DNA of 64,000 nucleotides, taken from assembly GCF_028369295.1 (NCBI RefSeq), contig NZ_JAQMYP010000019.1, positions 62,001 to 126,000 of the forward strand. Reading direction: 5' to 3'. How positions within the stretch are numbered: the stretch's first letter is position 1; each line of letters begins with the position of its first letter. This DNA is from Streptomyces sp. HD (GTDB taxonomy: Bacteria; Actinomycetota; Actinomycetes; Streptomycetales; Streptomycetaceae). Positions 1-8,610 of the stretch are shown piece after piece. The position numbers and the translations under genes were made by a program. The notes beneath the pieces were generated by a model that saw only the letters and a program-made list of their open reading frames with translations, was not told where the DNA came from and made no database searches.

Positions 1-1173
1 GGCGCGCTGATCTCTTACGAGGAGCTTCACTCCTACGGCTGTACGGCGCTGTCTTTTGCGCGTGGCGGGGTGCCGCCGAAGCGGTATCGGTATACGGGGA
101 AGGAACGGGATGAGGAAACGGGGCTTGCCTACCACGGTGCACGCTACTTTGCACCGTGGCTGACCCGGTGGATATCCCCTGACCCTGCCGGACACGCCAC
201 AGGATGCAACGCGTTCTTATATGTTCGCGCAAACCCGATAAAATTCCTCGACCCGAACGGCCTCCAAGAAGCCAAACCAATGACAGGCGCAGAAAGAGAG
301 GCGTGGGACCTCGCCGAACGGAGCGGATTCGATAATCGATCCGTCGAGAATCTTATGGCCGTCTACGTCGAAGCCAAGATTCCTCAACAAGGGATACTGG
401 TAAGAGATACCGCCGAGAGATACGCTACAGTTCGCGGATCCGCCTTTGCTGCGAACTGGGAGCATGGGAATTACGGATCAGCGATAGGGCATATTGCACC
501 GGGAGTCATAGAGGCATTCGGGGCTTCCATTTTTGGAACGAAGATTTCGGATACCGCCAAGAACATTGCCAAAATGTATGCGCTCTCGGCGCTTCTCGGC
601 TGGGCTGGGGCACGTTCAAATTCGATCTCCAACCGTCCGTCGCTGTATGTGCCGTCTCGCGGGCAAGCGCCAACGGCACCGCAGTCAACAAATCCTCCTC
701 AGGCTTCAACGGGTCCACTCAAGGAGCCGACTGCACCCTCCGAACCCCCTAGTTCGCCAGCAGGCGGAGAACCCAATGCAACCCCCGAAAACTTCCAAGG
801 AGCTCCCGCGCCGCAAACAGACTTTTATGGCACGAGCAACGGGAAGTTGGTGCCGGCCAAGACTCCGGGTGGAGTTCCAGTGCAACCGCATATAGCCGAA
901 CGAATGGGGAATCCACCTAAGGGGCGGAGGGAGGTTAGCGCATCCGAGGTTGACACACTGCTGGAACGCGGACAGTTCAAGAAGCTCGAATATGACATCT
1001 ACGGCGAGAACGCGCCACCCGGATTGGTGGATCCGACCAATCCCGCCACCTGGCGACCTTCAGTGACGCTTGAAGTTCCGAACACTCCCGGTCGGCCACA
1101 AGTGGTCGTCAATCCAGAGACGGGGAAATTGGTCACGGTGATCGTACCCACGAAGACCCCACCCCTGCGGTAA
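1..1173 (+). CDS. Tc toxin TcC / Rhs-repeat protein, C-terminal part with variable toxin domain (5' end outside window)
   Basis: The frame is open from base 1, so the gene begins upstream. The opening residues match the RHS-repeat-associated core of TcC proteins: an ISYEE segment, then RYTGKERDEETGL, ARYFAPWLTRWISPDPAG and finally DPNGL, where TcC/Rhs proteins are normally auto-cleaved (about base 264). The remaining ~300 residues are the hypervariable cargo. They contain a hydrophobic stretch near bases 490-600, a Pro/Ser/Thr-rich linker near 670-830, and a ~120-residue terminal domain with PHIAERM and VVNPETGKLVTVI. That layout is reminiscent of small BECR-fold RNase toxins, but this is a weak guess. 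The cargo is visibly richer in A/T than the flanking genes. TcA follows 31 nt downstream, and no immunity gene lies between, which fits a Tc toxin rather than a bacterial-competition Rhs. Confidence 0.85.
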   Translation, partial: GALISYEELHSYGCTALSFARGGVPPKRYRYTGKERDEETGLAYHGARYFAPWLTRWISPDPAGHATGCNAFLYVRANPIKFLDPNGLQEAKPMTGAEREAWDLAERSGFDNRSVENLMAVYVEAKIPQQGILVRDTAERYATVRGSAFAANWEHGNYGSAIGHIAPGVIEAFGASIFGTKISDTAKNIAKMYALSALLGWAGARSNSISNRPSLYVPSRGQAPTAPQSTNPPQASTGPLKEPTAPSEPPSSPAGGEPNATPENFQGAPAPQTDFYGTSNGKLVPAKTPGGVPVQPHIAERMGNPPKGRREVSASEVDTLLERGQFKKLEYDIYGENAPPGLVDPTNPATWRPSVTLEVPNTPGRPQVVVNPETGKLVTVIVPTKTPPLR

Positions 1174-1204
1174 GCAATTCAGTTTGGAGCGGAGAAGGTG
1201 CTTT

Positions 1205-4200
1205 ATGGCTGACGCGATCCGGCTCAACAGCCGCGGGGACCACGTCCGACGCCTGCATGAGGATCTGGTCCGACTCGGCATCGCCGTACCCCGCTCGGAG
1301 ATCGACGAAGCGGTGTTCGGCGTCGGCACCGCGGCCGCCGTGCGGCAGGTGCAGGTTTCCGCCGGGATCGTGGCGTCCGCGGTTGTCGACGCCGAGACGC
1401 GCGCGGCGATCGACGACGAACTGCTGCTGCTCGCCTATCCCACCCCCCGTGTGGAAGGGCGGCTGCTCACGGAGCGCGGGGCCCCGGCCGCCGACGTGGC
1501 CGTGGAGATGTTCCGCCGGACCCCTGGAGGCAGTGTCCGGCAGATCGCGGAGGCGGTCAGCGACAGCAACGGCTTCTACCGGATGGAATATCCACCGCTG
1601 GACGGCGCGGATGCCGTCGGCGCCTCCCTGGAGTTACGCCTCGTCGGCCCCCCACGGCGCCGCAAGATCCCCCTCAGCGCACCGAAGTTCGTCGGCGCGC
1701 GGCACGAGGTCCTCAACCTCGTCGTACCGGCCGCCCTGGCCCCCGCGCCGGAGTCGGAGTTCGTCCGGCTCAGTGCCGATGTGAACCGGGTGATCGGCGG
1801 GTTCGGTCCCCTCACACGCGTAGTGACCGACGGCGGGAATGGCGATCCGCCCATGGACGGGTCGGATCCGCTTGCCGCCGCCGCCCGGGCCACCGGGTGG
1901 GATGCCCGGATCCTCGCCCTCGGCGGCGTCGCCGCCCATCTCGCCGAGGCCAGCGGTCTGGAGCACGCCGCGGCCTACGCCCTGGTCCGCTACGGGCTGC
2001 CGACCAGTCCGGACGACCTCGCTGTGGCCGGCGCCGACGCGGTCCGGACGGCCCTGACCCGTGCGCGTAACGACGGTGTCGTCGACCTGTCCGACGACGC
2101 CCTGCGTTCCGCCACCGACACCTTTGACTCCTTCACGACTCGCAAGCGCCTGGACCGGCGGCCGACCGGCGGACTGTCCACCTACGGCGAGTTCCTGGAC
2201 GCGGCCGAACTCGACGGCGCCGCGCGGCCCGGCGAGCCACGGCCCAAGCGGGATGCCTTCGACCGTGTCGTGGCCGAGCACGCCGGGGACCCGGCGAGGC
2301 TGTGGGCGGCGGCGAAGAAGGCGGGCATCGACGACCCGCAGATCCGCCGACTGCAGACCCAGGGCAAGCTCGCGGCACTCACCGGCCACAACCTCCCGCT
2401 GTCCAAACTGATCGCACGCGAGGTGCTGCGCGACGGCGACGATCCGAGCACGGCGGGCCTGCGGGCCCTGGTCCACGCGGATCTGCACAAGCCGGAGCGG
2501 TGGCGGTCACGCCTCGACGAGCTCGCCGGAGGCGATCCGGCGGACTCCGGCTTCGACGCACGCCTGCGTGCACTCGTGCCGCCGGCTTTCCGAGGCGAGA
2601 GGATGTCCGGCAAGGACGCGGCGGACGCCTACGCCCAAGACCTGGCCCGGCAAGTGCGGGTGAGCTTCCCGACCACGGTCGTCGGCCGGATGGTGGGCGC
2701 ACGGGAGATTCCGCTCGGACCCGGCGGGGACTCCGTCGCCGATCACGTCGCGGCAGTCATCGCCAGGGCGGAGAGCCGTGGGTTCTCGTTCTCGTCGACA
2801 CCGCTCGGACCGTATCTGCGCACCCATGGAGCGGAGTTGGTCGACGGGCTCGACGAGCGGACCGCCACGACCACTCTCGCCGAGTTCGAGCGTCTGCAAC
2901 GCCTCTTTCAGATCTCCCCGTCCAACGAAGCCCTCGCCGTCCTGGCCAAGCTCCGCATTCCCTCGGCGCACGCCATCCACGCGTACGGCAAGCGCGAGTT
3001 CATCGCACGCTACGGACACGAGTTCCGGCCCGGCGAGGTAGAGGTGGTGCTGCGCTGGGTCGACCAGGTGGCCGCGACCGCCTACACGTTCTTCGGTGCC
3101 GCGCAGGCGCCGGGCCAGCCGTCGCTGTACGGGATCTCGCCGTCGGCTGCCCGCCGGGACGAAGTCACCCAGGCGCTGAAGCGGAAGTATCCCACCGTCG
3201 AGGACCTGATAGGCGAGCAGGACTTCTGCGCCTGTGAGCACTGCCGTTCCGTGCTCAGCCCCGCCGCGTACCTGGTGGATCTGCTGCACTTCCTCGACGT
3301 GCAGCGGGCGGGTGTCCGGCCGCTGGACGCGCTCCTCAAGCGCCGCCCTGACCTTGAGCACCTGCCGCTGTCGTGCGAGAACACCAATACGACGCTTCCG
3401 CTCATCGACCTCGCCAACGAGATCATGGAATACCGGATGGCGCACGGCGCGCTGGATGCCGGAGCGGCCCGCGACACGGGGCCTGCCGGCACGGCCGACC
3501 TTCTGGCGGAGCCCCAGTACGTCGAGCCGCTGGCGTACAGCAAACTGGCCGCGGACCGGTATCCGTTGACCGCGCCCTTCGACCTCTGGCTGGAGATGGT
3601 GCGCGGCTACCTCGGTCGGGCGGACACCGACCTGGCCGGGCTGCTGGACACGTTGCGGCGTACGGACGAGCTGCTCGCCCCGGACACCCTCCCGGCCATC
3701 GAGCCGCCCTACCGTCGTGCTTCGGTGTTCTTCGAGCAGCTGGGGCTGTCCCCGTCCGACGTCGCGGTCCTCACCGACGACGGGGAGCACGCTGCGTGGT
3801 ATCGGCTCTACGGCTATGCCGATGCGCGCAGTGCGCGGCCCGCACTGCGCAGTGCGAAGACGCTCGCGCGCCGACTGGGTGTGAGTTACGTCGAGTTGGT
3901 CGCTCTCGTGCGCACCTGGTTCGTCAATCCGCACCTGGACACGCTCGCGGGGCTGCGCACCATCGGCGTCGAGCCGTTCGACGTCCTGCGCTACAAAGAG
4001 GCGCCCGGTGTGGCACCGTTCACGCCGACCGAGCGGGACGCCTTCGAAGCCCGCCTCGCCGCGGCGACGCAGCGGTACCACCGGGACGACTTCGACGCCG
4101 CCGTGTGGGTCGAGGATGCCTGGGCGAAGGGGCGGTTCGCCCAGGTTCTGGTGCTGGGCGACAGCGATCCGGGGTGCAGCTTCGAGCACACCCGGCTGCG

Positions 4201-7200
4201 GCTGATCGGCACCCCGGAGCCGCCCCCGGACCAGCAGGCGACCGACACCACCCTGGACGCGGCGTTCCTGCGCCTGAACCTGCTCGTACGGCTGTGGCGA
4301 CGGCTCGGCAAGCCCCTGGACTCTCTGGACGTGTCCCTGCGCACCTTGCTGCCCGGCGGACGGGGCAGCCTGCTGCCCGGCGCGGGCCAGTCCCTGCCGG
4401 CCGGTTTCGGCGAGGCGCTGCGCACCGCGCTGATCTACCTGGCGCACACCGGTGAGATCGCCGACCGGCTCGGTGTCGCGGCCAACCGGCAAATCGACCT
4501 GCTCACCCTGTGGGAGCCCATGCCGACGGCCGGCCGCGACGCGACGTACGCCCGGCTGTTCCTGACGCCGCGCACCGGCTCCCCGCATCCGGTATTCGAC
4601 CATCCGACCGGCGACTACCTCGCCGAGAGCACCAAGACGAGCCTTGCCTCGCAACGCCCGGCGGTGGAGGCGGCGCTCGGGATGACGGCGGCGGACATCG
4701 ACGCCGTGCTGCAGTCCGTGGGGCGGGCCCCCGACGCGGCGCTGCTCACGCTGGAGACGGTCTCGCTGCTGTACCGTCACGCCCTGCTCGCCCGAGGGCT
4801 GCGCCTGCCGGTCCGCGAGGTGATCGCCCTGCGCGAGCTGACCGGGATCGACCCGTTCCACGCCCTGTACGACAAACCGGCGGCAGGAGCGACACCCCGG
4901 AGGACACTGCCGCTGCCCGGCGGTGCGAAGGGGGCCGGCGTGGATTATCCGCGCGTCGGCACCCTGGCCTTCCTCGACACCGTCGACGCCTTGCGGGCCG
5001 TCTCGATGACCCCTGCCGACCTCGGCTATGTGCTGCGGCACTCCGTCGACCCGCTGGGGCCCTACCGGTCGGACGAGACGGCGATCCTGCGGCTGGCGGC
5101 CGAGATCGCGGACGCGCTGCGCAGTCTGGCGGCCGAGCACGCCGCTCCCGAGGACGCGGCGTCCTTGACGGATGACATGGTGGCCCGTGAGCTGGGTCTG
5201 GTCCTGCCTGCGGAGCTCGCCGCCCAGGTGAGCGCGATGTGGCAGCGGCAGGTGAGTTACACGGCGACCAAGAGGGCGGTGCCTCGCGCCGAGCAGATCG
5301 ACCCGCGGCCCTTCCAAGGCTTCCCGGAGCTCACCATCTCCTACGCACCGGATACCGGCAGCACCCCTGGCACCGGCACCCAGCAGGTGGCCTACCGCGG
5401 CGTGCCGGTGCCCGAGCGGATCGCCCGGATCACTGCTGCCGGCGCAGGTGCCGGCACCCTGCTCGGCGAGCTCCTCGCCCAGATCGTCCAGCAGAAAGAG
5501 CAGGCCCTGCTGCCACTCGGCCGACTGATCCACCCGGCGGACGTGGGGCCGCTGTTCCAGCCGCCGCCCGATCCCGACAGCGCGGATCCGGCCGTGCGGG
5601 CACAGGCGCTGCAGGCCTATGAGACGGCCCGTCGCGCCTACTTCGCCGGCACGATCATGCCGAGAATCCTTGCCGACGCGCGGCGGCGGCTCGTAGTTAC
5701 GGCGCTCAGCAGGGCCCTCGCACCGCAGGCCGCCGGTGTCGCGCCCGCTCTCGTGGAGGGCCTGCTCACCGATCCCGTCCTGCTGGCCGAAGTGAGCGGG
5801 GGCACGCGCCGCCCTCTGGCCGACGTCTTTGCCGAGGTGGCGCAGGGCGGTTTGTCGGTCAGCGCATTGGACAGCGCCGGCGGCGGAGTGGCTGTTCCCG
5901 CGAATGCCGGACAAGACGCCACCACCGCCGGTATCGCGGGGGCGGCGCGCGTCGTTCTGGACGGGTATCTGGAGGTACCGCAGAGCGGTGCGTATGTGCT
6001 CGCGTTGTCCGTCGCCGGCGCCGGAGATCTGGGAGAAGTCCGGCTCGGCCCCAGTGCGGACCCCGTCCTGCAGGCTGTCGGCGCGCCCGCGCCCGCGGCG
6101 CCCGGCCAGGTAGCCGTGGACTTGAAGTCCGGCGTCCCTTACCGGTTCACGCTGACCGCGACGGGGAAGCGCGTGGGCGGGGCCCTCAGTGAGCTCAGCG
6201 GCCCGGTGTCCGTACAGGTTTCGGCAGACACGCTCCCGCTCGGTCCTCTCGGCCGGCTCACCCTGCGTCCGGCGGTCCGGCTTCAGGCCTTCGTGCGCGC
6301 CCACACGCGGCTGACCAAGTCCCTGATGCTGCTGCAGCGGCTCGCCCTGACCGAACGGGAGTTGCGGCACATCCGCCGCCATCCGGACGATTTCGATGCC
6401 TTCGACCTCGCCGCTCTTCCCACCTCCCCGGTCGGTGCTGCTGTCGCCGCCGGCTCCTTCCCGGCGCTGGGCAGGCTGTTCGGGTACGCCGGGCTGCGGT
6501 CGGAAATGGCGGGCGGCACCGACGAGTTGATCGATGTGTTCGAGCTGGCCCACCGCACCGTGCCCCACACGGTCGCCACGAGCGCCGCACAGGCGGAGGA
6601 GCTGGCCCTGGACGACCTGTGCGCGCGGGTGGCGGCCCTGACTCGGCGCGAGCGGTCGACGGTCGAGACGGTCAGGTCCGCTCTCCGGCTCGGCGTGGGT
6701 GTCACGCCCGTCGACGGCGGCTTCCGTATCGGCGCGCCCGGCGTCGGTAGCGGCATGCTGAGCTTCACCGACGAGCGCGGGGTGCGGCGGCTGTGGGACG
6801 CCCTCATGCTGGTCGAACGCCTGGGAATCGGCGCGGCGGCGGCGATCGGCGCGGCCACGCCCGCCCCGGACGCGGCGACGGCCCACAGCCTGCGCGATGC
6901 GGTCCGCGCCCGCTACGACCTGGACGCGTGGCGCTCGGTGGCGCGCGCGGTCAACGATCCGCTGCGCGGGCGTCGCAGGGACGCGCTCGTCGCCCACCTG
7001 CTGCATACCCTGGGGCTGGAGCGGGTCGAGGAGCTCTACGAGGTTCTGCTCCTGGACCCGGCGACCGAGCCGGTGGTGCAGACCACGAGAATCCGGCAGG
7101 CGATCGCCTCGGTCCAACTGTTCGTCCAGCGCAGCACATTGAACCTCGAACAGGACGCAGGAGTCCCGCCCGCCGCGATCGACACCGAGCAGTGGGAATG

Positions 7201-8569
7201 GAAGAAGCGGTACCGCGTCTGGGAGGCCAACCGGAAGATCTTCCTGTTCCCGGAGAACTGGCTCGTCCCCGAACTGCGCGACGACCAGACCCACCTGTTC
7301 ACGGCGCTCATCGGTGCACTGCTGCAGGGCGACGTCACCGACCGACTCGCCGAGGATGCCTTCGCCACGTACGTGCGCGGGCTCACCGCGATCTCCCGGC
7401 TGGAGATCGTCAGTGTCTGGGGCGAGCAATACCCCGACGCACCGGAGCGGGGCGTCCTCCACGTCATCGGCCGCGACCACAGCGCGCCGCGCGCCTACTA
7501 CTACCGTCGTCGCAGCCGCAGTGAATGGACCCCCTGGGAGCCGGTCGGTGCCCAGATCGATGGCGACCACGTCGGCGCCGTGTTCTACCGCGGACGGTTG
7601 CACCTCTTTTGGATCACCCCCGTGGAGAAGGGTAAACCGTCCAATACGACCACCAGCCTGGCAAAGCAGGCGCAGCAAGAACCTGCCACTCAACCGCTCA
7701 CCACGGTGGACGTGCAGTTGCACTGGACGGAACTCGTGGCCGGCCAGTGGACACCTCGCGCGTCCAGCGACCCGCTGACCATCACCGGGCCGAGCAGCCT
7801 CCGGCTCGCCCCCGAACAGTTGGTGCTGTACGTCACCAAAGCAGGCGATGACAGCTCCGTGACCATCAACTTGGTGGGCGCCATGCCCGGTGTGCCCTGG
7901 GCCCGGGTCAAGTTCGTCTCGCGCAACGGACGCCCCGAGGTCGTGTCGGGCCACACCCTCTTCAAGGCCGACCCGTCCTTCCAGGGCGCGGTCTCCAGTT
8001 ACGGCGCCGGTCTCGTCCCCAACTTCGACCCGTCCTGGTTTGCGCAGATGGGCATCAAGGCGGCGTCGAGCCAGATCTTCAAGCAGCCGTCCCCGTACGT
8101 CCTGACCAGCCAGCAGAACCCGCTGCAGGTCAAGCTGCCGACCCTGCCCGACTCCTCCACCCTGCCCCTGAGCCCTGATGTGTTGCTGTCGTACCTGCTC
8201 AAGCCGTTCTTCTGCGGGAACGAACGAGAGTCGCTGTTCGGGCTGCCGACCTTGACCCAGCGCAGCTTCGTCGAATACCAGGGCTCGTTCGGTGTCCCCA
8301 AGGCCCTGGGTATCGACCCAGTGGCCCAAGCACGCACCATCAGGGTCGAAGCGGCACTGCCCACGCAGAACCTGACCTTGACGACGGGCACACGCGTGGC
8401 GGCGGTGACCGATCCGATCGACGCGAGCGCCGTATTCTCCCTCTCCCGGTCGCCCGACTGGACCGCAGAAGCCGACGGCGTGGTGACCATCGGCAAGGTG
8501 GCGGTGGGCGCCGACGGCGTCCGGCCCACTCCACTGCCCCGCTCCCCTCGCGGCCTCCCCGGCCGCTGA
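1205..8569 (+). CDS. Tc toxin TcA, N-terminal/shell subunit (VRP1 and neuraminidase-like regions)
   Basis: Protein of about 2454 residues. The ATG at 1205 is preferred over an upstream TTG at 1184 because GGAGAAGG lies 6 nt before it. Regions in order: a peptidoglycan-binding-like helical domain (about 1-65), a transthyretin/carboxypeptidase-regulatory-like beta domain (about 85-170), and a long alpha-helical VRP1/SpvA-type shell. The shell carries the hallmark CACEHCRSVLSPAAYLVDLL near residues 675-693. A PA14-like carbohydrate-binding insertion follows at about 1557-1678, then the neuraminidase-like region with YRVWEANRKIFLFPENWL near 2000. TcA forms the pentameric pore that injects the TcC toxin. 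This protein stops before the pore-forming and TcB-binding parts, which are encoded 41 nt downstream in another frame, so TcA is in two pieces. N-terminal PG-binding and TTR-like modules are not part of classical TcdA. Confidence 0.88.
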   Translation: MADAIRLNSRGDHVRRLHEDLVRLGIAVPRSEIDEAVFGVGTAAAVRQVQVSAGIVASAVVDAETRAAIDDELLLLAYPTPRVEGRLLTERGAPAADVAVEMFRRTPGGSVRQIAEAVSDSNGFYRMEYPPLDGADAVGASLELRLVGPPRRRKIPLSAPKFVGARHEVLNLVVPAALAPAPESEFVRLSADVNRVIGGFGPLTRVVTDGGNGDPPMDGSDPLAAAARATGWDARILALGGVAAHLAEASGLEHAAAYALVRYGLPTSPDDLAVAGADAVRTALTRARNDGVVDLSDDALRSATDTFDSFTTRKRLDRRPTGGLSTYGEFLDAAELDGAARPGEPRPKRDAFDRVVAEHAGDPARLWAAAKKAGIDDPQIRRLQTQGKLAALTGHNLPLSKLIAREVLRDGDDPSTAGLRALVHADLHKPERWRSRLDELAGGDPADSGFDARLRALVPPAFRGERMSGKDAADAYAQDLARQVRVSFPTTVVGRMVGAREIPLGPGGDSVADHVAAVIARAESRGFSFSSTPLGPYLRTHGAELVDGLDERTATTTLAEFERLQRLFQISPSNEALAVLAKLRIPSAHAIHAYGKREFIARYGHEFRPGEVEVVLRWVDQVAATAYTFFGAAQAPGQPSLYGISPSAARRDEVTQALKRKYPTVEDLIGEQDFCACEHCRSVLSPAAYLVDLLHFLDVQRAGVRPLDALLKRRPDLEHLPLSCENTNTTLPLIDLANEIMEYRMAHGALDAGAARDTGPAGTADLLAEPQYVEPLAYSKLAADRYPLTAPFDLWLEMVRGYLGRADTDLAGLLDTLRRTDELLAPDTLPAIEPPYRRASVFFEQLGLSPSDVAVLTDDGEHAAWYRLYGYADARSARPALRSAKTLARRLGVSYVELVALVRTWFVNPHLDTLAGLRTIGVEPFDVLRYKEAPGVAPFTPTERDAFEARLAAATQRYHRDDFDAAVWVEDAWAKGRFAQVLVLGDSDPGCSFEHTRLRLIGTPEPPPDQQATDTTLDAAFLRLNLLVRLWRRLGKPLDSLDVSLRTLLPGGRGSLLPGAGQSLPAGFGEALRTALIYLAHTGEIADRLGVAANRQIDLLTLWEPMPTAGRDATYARLFLTPRTGSPHPVFDHPTGDYLAESTKTSLASQRPAVEAALGMTAADIDAVLQSVGRAPDAALLTLETVSLLYRHALLARGLRLPVREVIALRELTGIDPFHALYDKPAAGATPRRTLPLPGGAKGAGVDYPRVGTLAFLDTVDALRAVSMTPADLGYVLRHSVDPLGPYRSDETAILRLAAEIADALRSLAAEHAAPEDAASLTDDMVARELGLVLPAELAAQVSAMWQRQVSYTATKRAVPRAEQIDPRPFQGFPELTISYAPDTGSTPGTGTQQVAYRGVPVPERIARITAAGAGAGTLLGELLAQIVQQKEQALLPLGRLIHPADVGPLFQPPPDPDSADPAVRAQALQAYETARRAYFAGTIMPRILADARRRLVVTALSRALAPQAAGVAPALVEGLLTDPVLLAEVSGGTRRPLADVFAEVAQGGLSVSALDSAGGGVAVPANAGQDATTAGIAGAARVVLDGYLEVPQSGAYVLALSVAGAGDLGEVRLGPSADPVLQAVGAPAPAAPGQVAVDLKSGVPYRFTLTATGKRVGGALSELSGPVSVQVSADTLPLGPLGRLTLRPAVRLQAFVRAHTRLTKSLMLLQRLALTERELRHIRRHPDDFDAFDLAALPTSPVGAAVAAGSFPALGRLFGYAGLRSEMAGGTDELIDVFELAHRTVPHTVATSAAQAEELALDDLCARVAALTRRERSTVETVRSALRLGVGVTPVDGGFRIGAPGVGSGMLSFTDERGVRRLWDALMLVERLGIGAAAAIGAATPAPDAATAHSLRDAVRARYDLDAWRSVARAVNDPLRGRRRDALVAHLLHTLGLERVEELYEVLLLDPATEPVVQTTRIRQAIASVQLFVQRSTLNLEQDAGVPPAAIDTEQWEWKKRYRVWEANRKIFLFPENWLVPELRDDQTHLFTALIGALLQGDVTDRLAEDAFATYVRGLTAISRLEIVSVWGEQYPDAPERGVLHVIGRDHSAPRAYYYRRRSRSEWTPWEPVGAQIDGDHVGAVFYRGRLHLFWITPVEKGKPSNTTTSLAKQAQQEPATQPLTTVDVQLHWTELVAGQWTPRASSDPLTITGPSSLRLAPEQLVLYVTKAGDDSSVTINLVGAMPGVPWARVKFVSRNGRPEVVSGHTLFKADPSFQGAVSSYGAGLVPNFDPSWFAQMGIKAASSQIFKQPSPYVLTSQQNPLQVKLPTLPDSSTLPLSPDVLLSYLLKPFFCGNERESLFGLPTLTQRSFVEYQGSFGVPKALGIDPVAQARTIRVEAALPTQNLTLTTGTRVAAVTDPIDASAVFSLSRSPDWTAEADGVVTIGKVAVGADGVRPTPLPRSPRGLPGR

Positions 8570-8610
8570 ATCCCCTGGTCCCGCTGGACAACGAGGAAGG
8601 GTCTCGTGCG

